From contig CAUEEP010000729.1 in assembly GCA_958450365.1 (NCBI GenBank), positions 937,501 to 1,001,500 on the forward strand: DNA of 64,000 nt, in the 5' to 3' direction. Shown piece by piece: positions 56,229-64,000 of this stretch. The notes below the pieces were generated by a model. The model saw nothing but the letters and a program-made list of their open reading frames with translations, was not told the origin of the DNA and searched no databases. The DNA comes from Mesorhabditis belari. Taxonomy: Eukaryota; Nematoda; Chromadorea; Rhabditida; Rhabditidae. Both the position numbers and the translations under genes were made by a program. Numbering within the stretch: the stretch's first letter is position 1; every line of letters begins with the position of its first letter.

Positions 56229-59200
56229 ATGTCTCGTTGTGAAACGTGCCAAGTGGATCTTCCCGAGGGTCCAGACGCATTGGAAGTACACGAGGTCATA
56301 CTTTACTTTTTAACCCGATAAAAGTAGGATCGGCACCAAATTCTAATACCACCGTATTCTTATGATATAAAAACTTTTGTATTACTATATTTAGAGTGGG
56401 AAGAAGCACATCCGGGCGCACGATGATTTGGAGAAGTCCGTTGCCTTGTCCGAGCGCAGCGTGTTTCTGAGAAATCGCGCGAAGCACTCGTTGAACATTG
56501 AAGAACTCAAGAATCATTTTAATCAGGTCCATTTTATATGTTTTCACATTCAATAATGCTTTTTAGCTGGGTAAAGTAACTCGGGTTATATGGAAAGCCG
56601 ACACGCCAGATCATGCAATTTTCGAGTTTGAGGAGGCCAGTACTGCAAAGGAAGCCTTGGAGATGAAACACATTGAACTGAACCAAGTATTAATTGGACT
56701 TGTTAAATTTTAATTGATCTTTTCAGGAAACCGTGTCGATTTTGCCTCGTCGAATTGAATTCAGTGTCTCAAGTACGCTCGACGCTGCAGCGCCTGATTT
56801 TGACACAATTTTTACGGTATTTTGGAATTTTCTTTGAAATCTTATTTAAGTATTTATTTAGAAAGCTTCATCGATGACATCTTTTGTTTCCCAATTGGAT
56901 CTTTGCATCAATGAAGTTCAAATGAAACAGAAAGATGTATGTTGGTAAAAACAAGGCAAATCTCTATTTTTTTACAGGTGCAGGAACGAAACGAGATTTG
57001 TGAACGCATAGAGAATGAGCTGGCCAAATATTTTGCGAATTGCAAGGTCGGCTGTTTGAGCAAGTGCGTTATAGTAACTCTGGTTTTAGGTGCAGTTATT
57101 CGGTTCCTCCATTACAAATTTGGGGATCACCAGCTCGGATATGGTATAATTTAGAGGTAAACTGCTGAATTACATATTTTAGGATGCAACCGTATGCTTT
57201 CAAGCATTATCAGACAGCGCGCCGAATCTCGTAGCTTTGAGGGATAAATACACAATGTTGACGGCCGATCTTCACACATTTCGCAATCGACGCCTTTCAC
57301 CGGAAGAGATTCATCGACTAAGCAGTGCAGGTAGTTTCTTTACAATAGCATTATAAAAATAATGAGATGAATGTAAAGTTCAAATTTAATTAAATAACTT
57401 TTAGATCGTTGCCGTTTCGTTTGTAAAATTCTGAACGAGATCCGCAAAGAAGTCGGATGGGTGAGTGGACAAAAGCCAGTACTTGACGCGAGATGTCCTA
57501 TCGTTCGCTTTGTGGTTAACAGGTTAATGGATTACCAATTTAAGCTGTTACCACTTAGAATCTGTTTTAGAAAAATTCTTGTTGATCTCTCTGTCGATAA
57601 CGAGCTTGGTTATTCAAAGTCGGCTTATCTTCGTGATTTGGTAACTTGGCTGTTTGTATATTTAAACATAAAAGTTTAGCTCTTGCATGATGCGTCGGGA
57701 AAATTGCGCCAACTCCTATTGGGCTTCCGAATTTGGGCATTGTCAGCTGGTCTTTTCGAACCGCCACAGAGCCAACATGTATGTTTTGAACAAAATGTGA
57801 ATTTCATGAGTGCTTTTAGAAAGGACAATTCAACGCTTACATGTTATACTTGATGGCGATCTATTTTCTTCAAAATGAAGGTAAAGTTCTTTAATTTTCT
57901 GCTACTAATATTTTATTTTTAGGATTGTTGCCTCGTTTTGAACACAGTGCTACGAGCAGATATGCGGCTGACTGGAGAATCGATTACAAAATTGGCGCAT
58001 TCAACTTGGAAAACCAGGATCTAGTTCATCTTTTTCAAGTAGATCACAAAAATTTTTCTCTTTAACAACTCATTTTAGAGGTTGTTTGCTTTTTGGGTGC
58101 AATTCGACGTCTCGAATGTTGTTTCACTGCACACTACACCAACATCAGTGACCGAGTACAAAAGCAAAGCACACGCCGACTTCAAATATGGGCATTTGAA
58201 TCTTGAGGTAAACGGATTTTATATTTTGTTCACATCTTGTCATGTTTAGGATCCCATTGAAAAAGCCCACAATGTTTGCCAGAATCTCTCGCAGAAAATG
58301 TTCTCCAAAATGCGCAGCCACATGATGCTGGGACTTGCTTCGCTTAAGAAAAATAAAGTTGGTTGTTAGCTTCACAATCATTAAAAATATGTCATAGAAT
58401 TCATTTGTGGCTCTTTGTACACAAATGCGCCCCGAAAGTCGTCTCACAAACGAGGAAGAAGTGAAAGCTGGTAGGATAAATTTCATGATTTGAAATAATG
58501 TGACTTTATTTAGATGCAAAGTGTCAAATTGAGCTGGGAAACAAGAGTTTGCAGGAGTTTTCAGAAGAGCTTTTAACGATTTTTGAAGAAGTAGGTTTTT
58601 TTGGATCAAATGTCAATCAAACTATGAAGAATTTTAGGTGTTGCAAATGCAAAAGGACACCAACCCGACGGCAAAGCGAGTTCGATTGGAAGAGGAGGGG
58701 AATCACGAATATTTGTCTCTCGGACGGTTAATGACATTTGCGACATAACTCTTACAAACTTCTTACAGTTTTGCCTTACCCAATCAACTGTGGATCGGCA
58801 GACGTGCGGTTAAGAAGCAATTGGCTCGTGCACAACATTTGAGTGGATTAAAATTGGAGAAAGAGGTGAGTGGGATTTTTGTGCTTTTGTTAATGTCATT
58901 GAGAACCTAACAGTATGCTATATAATCCTGTCATTGAAAACCTACTGTATCACTACAGCATGCTGACCTGTTGATTGAATAGCTTTTTTACACTGTAGTG
59001 AGACAATGGTGGAATTTTAGTATTTTAATCATGACTTTTTCAGGTTTCAAGAATGCTTTTGAACAAAAAGCAAGCCTCGGACGCCACATCTGTTCTCATC
59101 GTTAATGTCGCTCTTCATTTGATCAACGAGAAATTTGTGATTGGATTTTCCCGGGAAGAAGGTAGATTTCATTTTGCTCGCACTTTTAGGAAGCTACATT

Positions 59201-59343
59201 TTTTAGGAAATTCGAATGACCTCACCGATATGGCTCACTTTTTACAGGTTTTTATTAAACTCATGGGCTTATTAAAAAAAATTTAGGTTCTGTTGCCAAC
59301 TTTGTTAGCCGATCCCAATGTGGAAGAAAAGATGGAAGAATAA
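56229..59343 (+). CDS. TUT1/Star-PAP-like terminal nucleotidyltransferase (USIP-1-like)
   Basis: About 22 short exons with ~40-nt introns. The N-terminus has a U1-type C2H2 finger (CETCQVDLP...HESGKKH), then an RRM (VTRVIWKADTPDHAIFEFEE). The nucleotidyltransferase core has LFGSSITNLGITSSDMD with the first two catalytic acidic residues, and a third in KILVDLSVDN. The PAP-associated part follows (LRQLLLGFRIWALSAGLFEP; FNAYMLYLMAIYFLQ). Finger-RRM-NTase order is that of TUT1/Star-PAP, which uridylates U6 snRNA; C. elegans USIP-1 is the worm counterpart. About 740 residues. The C-terminal third (ALPNQLWIGRRAVKKQLARA) is less conserved. It starts 192 bases after the UBL7-like gene. Confidence 0.85.
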
Positions 59344-59789
59344 GATTTTTATGTTGTTATCTTTCAATTTTTTTGTTTGCTTACCAGTGGTAAAAAATTT
59401 GGTACTATCCTAGTTGAGGGGCCGGGCACTTTTTTTCTTCAAAACCACTTTTTCTTGGGTAGTTTTATGCGTATATTCCCGAAAAACACAATGAGAGCTT
59501 GGGAAAAGGCGTTGTAAGCCGAGTTTCGGGGCCCCAAAGTGCGCGCTTCTATAGTATCCTAGGATGGTATCAAAAATTTTGTTAATTTTGATTTTGTTTG
59601 ATTTTTTGTTAGCTTTTAATTTTGTTACCGGTGGCTTGTAAATTTGTTTTCTTATATAAAATCTCTTCAAATTTCAAAAAAAAGAAGAGGGGGAGCAGCT
59701 GACATAGTTTTTACACTGGAGTGACCTATCGATTTTCTCTTTCGCTGAGAACAAATTCGATTCCGCTTATATTATCTTTGCTTTAACCT

Positions 59790-60214
59790 ATGAGTTCAAA
59801 TCTAATCGAATTGCTTCGACACAAATTGTGCAAAACGAAAGAAGCTGCTGATAAAGTTAGGGAGGAGTTGGTGGAGACACGGCGACAATTGGAGCAAGAA
59901 CGATGGCTGAGGAAAGAGGTGAGACATGTCTAGCCGAATAGTATTCGTATTGTAGAGCTTTAGAGCTCCCAACAAGTGTACTTTTTCAATCCACTTAATA
60001 CTGGTCAAAGTTAGTGCCGAATAGAAAATGGTTTACGGTAGAAAGTGCGACGAATACCAGGATATTTTAAGCTTATCTGTGAATTCTATTTGGCACTAAC
60101 TTTACCAAATCTAGCAATAAATACTCCTAGGCTGAGACACGAATTCTAAATGAACTCGCGCAAATTGAAAGCCTCGAAGCGTCGCTGAACGTCAAGCGAA
60201 AAGCCGGGCTTTAG
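59790..60214 (+). CDS. Small coiled-coil protein, unrecognised
   Basis: Two exons (59790-59919, 60131-60214) encode ~70 residues, almost all helical heptads: MSSNLIELLRHKLCKTKEAA, VREELVETRRQLEQERWLRK and TRILNELAQIESLEASLNVK. The frame stops at TAG (60212-60214). A further frame at ~60776-60838 (DLSDYRRLLEKEKEKTNCI, stop TAA), followed by AATAAA at 60857, looks like a last exon of similar composition and could belong if an alternative donor such as GTCAAG near 60191 is used. The intron contains a small inverted repeat (60008-60116). Function unknown. Confidence 0.55.
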
Positions 60215-61470
60215 GTGGGGAAATTTTATAGATGAAAATATCTAAAAAGATTTAGAAAGAAATCCACCAAACGCATTAGAGAACCCTTTCAGAATAGACA
60301 GTAGTCAGAAAGAAACTGATTGCGAGCGCGATACTCAAATACTAGTGAACCAGTGTACCTAAAAAGTGCTCGCTAGAGAGTACAGTAGCTACTAGGGTAC
60401 TTAGAGACAGTACTAGAGTACTTAGAGACAGTACTAGAGTACTTAGAGACAGTACTAGAGTACTTAGAGACAGTACTAGGGTACTTAGAGACAGTATTGG
60501 AGTACTTAGAGACAGTATTGGAGTACCTAAAGACAGTACTAGAGTACTTAGAGCTACAGTATCCAGGGTTACTTTTCACAAAATCGACGACGAGTCTAGA
60601 GTTAGACTCGATTTCTAAAGTGTGGAAACTTTCGGAAAACTTAGGAATGGCGATAGATTACGGTAGTGTGATAGTGGAAAAGTTTTAGAAAACGATATTC
60701 AAAGATATAATCTCAGATTGTTATCATGATTGTTCTCAGATTGTTCTCAGATTGTTCTCAGATTGTTTCGGCAGCTGATGATCTCAGCGACTATCGACGA
60801 CTTTTGGAAAAAGAAAAAGAAAAAACAAATTGCATATAAAATTTCAAAATTTCAAAAATAAATGTATTGATCTCGTTAAATTAACAAAGATGAGAAATTT
60901 GTAAGGCTTTTTTGTTTCAAAAAAACAAAAGTGATACCCTATCGAAAGCGAACACCGGCAGTGTGCAAAAAAAAAATAAAAAAAAGGTTATTTGGAGAAA
61001 AATTTTCGGGGCAAGGAGTGAAAAAATGAGAATCGAGAATAGAAATTTTTAAAAAAATCAACAATTATGAACAGGTAGGCGAATTTTGGAGTCTTTTCTT
61101 TTATCCCTGCTTCTCGTGAGATTCGTTTCGAATGCGTTGAGCCTGAGTTTCATTTGATATTTGATTTACCGTAAAACGGGTGCAACTTGAACAAACAACA
61201 ACTTGAACGCTCTACAATGTGCCCCCGCTTACCGTAACCCAGACTAACTTTTTTACCGTCTCCTCTGCCGTCTGTATTTCGATTGGTTTAGGCTACGCTA
61301 GACTTTAAACGTAGCTACAAAAGAAATCTACTGACTGTGACTGTTACGGTAGCTGGACAAAGCTGGACAACGAGGAAAACTACTCAGGTAAACTAATCAA
61401 CGAGTTACTAGGTAAAACTAGTCAGGTAAACTGTCAACGAGTTACTTCCGGTCATTAAACTTCAAATCCC
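60215..61470. other. Intergenic repeat-rich DNA
   Basis: Contains (GTACTTAGAGACAGTACTAGA)n at 60383-60560, a CAGATTGTTCT run at 60716-60765 and a possible last exon at 60776-60838. Nothing else recognised. Confidence 0.5.
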
Positions 61471-61539
61471 TTTTTGCTAAATGATAGTCTTATAAGCGTC
61501 TAAAGTTGTGGAAAAACAAAAAGCGGAAAGGAAAGAACC

Positions 61540-61605
61540 GGAGCCGGGATCGAACTCATGAGGTCTCGCTCTCGAACCGAACGCTGTACCACTCGGCCAC
61601 GGCTG
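61540..61605 (-). tRNA. tRNA-like sequence, copy 1 in TIR element
   Basis: Minus strand CAGCCGTGGCCGAGTGGTAC, then CGTTCGGTTCGAGAGCG and AGTTCGATCCCGG. Five-bp anticodon stem CGTTC/GAGCG, but the loop base before the putative anticodon is not T. Confidence 0.45.
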
Positions 61606-61713
61606 TAACGAAACCGGTCCGCAAGGAGGCCGATAAGACCCGCTAAGACGCTAAATTGGACCGAGAACATTTGCAGAACACTAGTCAGCACTTTAAAAAA
61701 GCAAAGAAAAATC

Positions 61714-61781
61714 CACGGTGGGGATTGAACTAGTGAGATCTCGCTCTGGAAGCGAACGCTGTACCATTCGGCCACGGCTGC
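61714..61781 (-). tRNA. tRNA-like sequence, copy 2 in TIR element
   Basis: Minus strand CAGCCGTGGCCGAATGGTAC, then CGTTCGCTTCCAGAGCG and AGTTCAATCCCCACC. Tandem paralogue of copy 1 with a changed anticodon loop. Confidence 0.45.
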
Positions 61782-62030
61782 GTTGAATCGGCTCCAGAAA
61801 AAGGCCGCTAGGAGGCCGCAAGAAGACCCAAATGACCACTTTTTCAGACTCCTAACAAAACTTTAGACGCTTAAAACTCTTGACAGATTGTCATTTAGCA
61901 AAAACGGAATATACAGAGTGTTCCAAAAAAAAAAAAAGTCAGTTTAGCGCGATTTTTCTCAGAATTTCTAGTGGCTAGTGGAATATTTTGAGCAAATTTT
62001 TGATAGTTTTCCACTTTTTTCTGGTTTTAT

Positions 62031-62814
62031 GACTTCCTTATACATGAAATTTTTGAGCCACAATGACTGCCAAGACTGGTATGATCCATATGACTGCCAT
62101 CACTGGTATGATCCATATGACTGCCATCACTGGTATGATCCATATGACTGCCACCACTGGTAATCCATATAGCTGCCACAACTGGTATGATCCATATGAC
62201 TGCCACCACTGGTATGATCCATATGGCTACCGCAACTGGTAATCCATATGGCTGCAACCAAATGAATCACCATCATGAAATTTTTGCCATAAAATTAAAC
62301 CTATCTATTGGGATCGTGATATCAGAGTTAACATGTAAACTTTCGTTTTCAACTAAAAACTTTATTGATTAGTAGCTGATAAGTAGAACTTGGTTGCCTC
62401 TTTGAAAATTGCGAGCTAAAAGAGTTTTTATGTAAAAGTGATTGTTCTAAATGTTCTGAATGTTCTAAATCGATAGTTTTTGGTTGTAAAACTTAGTTTA
62501 TACTGATATGACAACTCTGATATGACACCATGATGCCAATAGATAGGTTTAATTTTATGGTAAAAATTTCATGATGGTAATCCATGTGGTAGCAGTCATA
62601 TGGATGATACCAGTGGTGGCAGTCATATGGATGATACCAGTGGTGGCAGTCATATGGATGATACCAGTTGTGGCAGTCATATGGATGATACCAGTGGTGG
62701 CAGTCATATGGATCGGTATGGCAGTCATATGGATTACCAGTTGTGGCAACTATATGGATCATACCAGTGGTGGCAGCCATTTTAGCTCAAAAATTTCATG
62801 TATAAGGAAGTCAA
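62031..62814. mobile_element. Large palindrome with 27-bp repeats in both arms
   Basis: TACATGAAATTTTTGAGC at left and complement at right; arms contain GGTATGATCCATATGACTGC units (62080-62250) and the inverse units (62585-62780). The middle is AATTAAACCTATCTATTGG and complement. Confidence 0.7.
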
Positions 62815-62906
62815 ATTCTGCGTTGGATAGGCCGCATAGGATTTAGAATAGAAATAGGATATCAACTTTCTAGCTCTCTTAATTTTTTACAAAAGTAATC
62901 TATGCT

Positions 62907-63948
62907 TTATTGAGCTTCATTGAGCTAAAAGAAAATTCTTTTTTCGCTTTAGCATTTAGGAAAGTGAAAGAACGCATTGTAATCTGAAATTACCTTCAAG
63001 AAAAGCGTTGTCGCCACGATGAGCACCAAACCGCCAACGCCGACCACGGAAAGGGTATGATTGTCATCCTGAAATTGATCAAATCTTTGATTGGTTGTTG
63101 AAAAAACGAAATTGAAATTGGAATTGAAATTGAAATATTCTCACCATAATATCCAAGATTTTCTCCTTAGCGAACTCATAGAAATGCTCGATAGCAGTGG
63201 GTGGATCGGGGACACGATGACCGCTAAATGATCGGCTTTTAAGAAAAGGATTTAGCTTGTTTTCTTAGGCTTTAGCTTTAGACTTAGATTTAGAAAATAA
63301 ACCGTTGTTCTTTAAATTTGAAGAGAGCGAAATTGGTGAGCGATCGAACGTCCTTTGCCGAATCTTTGTATCGATACATTTTCCCACGATGAAACCTAAG
63401 AATTCAATTCTTTTTATATTGTTAATTTATTGAATTCTTTTTAAAATAGAGAAAAATAGAAGATAAAACACAGTTTGTTTGAGTTAATCTCAAAAAAATC
63501 ATAACTCTAAAGCTAGCTAGAGTAATCAACGGTTCAAAGTTTAGAATCCCTTCTTCTAAACAATGAAAAGCTATTACGATAGACCGTCTAAAAGAGCTAA
63601 AGAGCTAAAGAGCTAAAGAGCTAAAGATCTAAAAGCTCTAAAAGATCTAAAAGCTCTAAAAGTACAATAAAATGAGACTTTAATCTTTGTTGAGCTAATG
63701 TATACGATAATTGACGGGTTTCTAGCGTGTTTCTTTCGTTTTCTAAACAATACTCACAGAAAGAAGTTACTTTAACCGACTACTCGATATAATGCTATTT
63801 TAATTAAGAAGATTATGGAAATTTAACAACCTCAAAAGCTACTTACAACAAAAAAGTCGGACATTCATTCTCATCAATATGAAATCTCTCGGTGACATCA
63901 TCATTCACCGACACTTCCACTTTACCCACATGAACAAGACCGCGAAGT
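62907..63948 (-). CDS. TMX-like transmembrane thioredoxin-fold protein, 3' part
   Basis: Minus-strand exons, 5' to 3': 63948-63847, 63395-63303, 63223-63145, 63068-62994 and perhaps 62924-62907 (ends LNEAQ, TAA). The peptide reads LVHVGKVEVSVNDDVTERFH, then ENECPTFLL (the cis-Pro loop of a thioredoxin fold), then GFHRGKMYRYKDSAKDVRSL, an acidic-amphipathic stretch, and a membrane span LSVVGVGGLVLIVATTLFL. This is the layout of TMX/PDI-type type I membrane oxidoreductases of the ER, with the catalytic CxxC half beyond the right edge of the window. The last tiny exon is uncertain. Confidence 0.65.
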
Positions 63949-64000
63949 CTGAAAATGGGAAAAGATTTCGCATTAATAAACGAGACTTTACAGTAATAAA

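Larger units (their letters stand above)
61471..61904. mobile_element. TIR element containing two tRNA-like sequences
   Basis: Ends TTTTTGCTAAATGA with inner AAGCGTCTAAAGTT, and the complement at 61856-61904. Two direct tRNA-like copies lie inside. Confidence 0.65.

Noticed and set aside
62493..62846. Frames with MTATTG/HMDDTSGGS repeats
   Set aside because: Produced by the 27-bp units in the palindrome arms.

Overview
This window is nuclear DNA from a nematode-like animal. Protein-coding genes are split by GT-AG introns whose acceptors read TTTCAG or TTTTAG, several start codons lie 4-30 bases after an isolated TTTTCAG-type acceptor (as expected for spliced-leader trans-splicing), and the genes are animal types, including a nematode-style giant muscle kinase (UNC-89/obscurin). 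No prokaryotic signals are present. I cannot name the species.

Region 1 (1 to ~42.8 kb, + strand) is the 3' part of an unc-89-like gene. I traced about 50 exons by reading frame and splice phase: a kinase region PK1 (4.0-8.5 kb, only the C-terminal part clearly visible), a long interkinase region rich in Pro, Gln, Glu and Lys (9.7-34.8 kb), an Ig domain (34.9-35.9 kb), a fibronectin type III domain (36.1-36.5 kb) and a second kinase PK2 (38.2-42.6 kb), with a stop at 42711. Its introns are swollen by minisatellites, palindromic MITEs and tRNA-like elements, and nearly every long intron carries its own repeat.

Region 2 (43.2-46.6 kb, - strand) has a short intact-looking gene I do not recognise (45198-46559). 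Downstream of it is a fragment of the RNA polymerase III largest subunit, cut at both ends and broken by an in-frame TAG. A MITE and a tRNA-derived SINE (46.86-47.24 kb) follow.

Region 3 (47.7-60.2 kb, + strand) is compact, with ~37-50 nt introns and short intergenic gaps: an SH2 tyrosine kinase (with a suspicious stop/frameshift), a Y-box cold-shock protein, CCDC124, a DnaJ-domain membrane protein, a UBL-UBA (UBL7-like) protein, a TUT1/Star-PAP-like nucleotidyltransferase, and a small coiled-coil protein. The DnaJ, UBL7-like and TUT1-like genes are spaced 128-192 bases apart and may form an operon.

Region 4 (60.2-64 kb) is repeat-rich and ends in the 3' part of a TMX-like transmembrane thioredoxin-fold protein on the - strand.

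The most unusual feature is the repeat biology. tRNA-like sequences sit inside hairpin or TIR-bounded elements (two head-to-head pairs in adjacent introns of PK1, a tandem pair in a TIR element at 61.5-61.9 kb, others at hairpin edges), three mariner-like MITE families share the ends TA-TTGGGTTG, and a short bipartite repeat recurs just inside splice donors.
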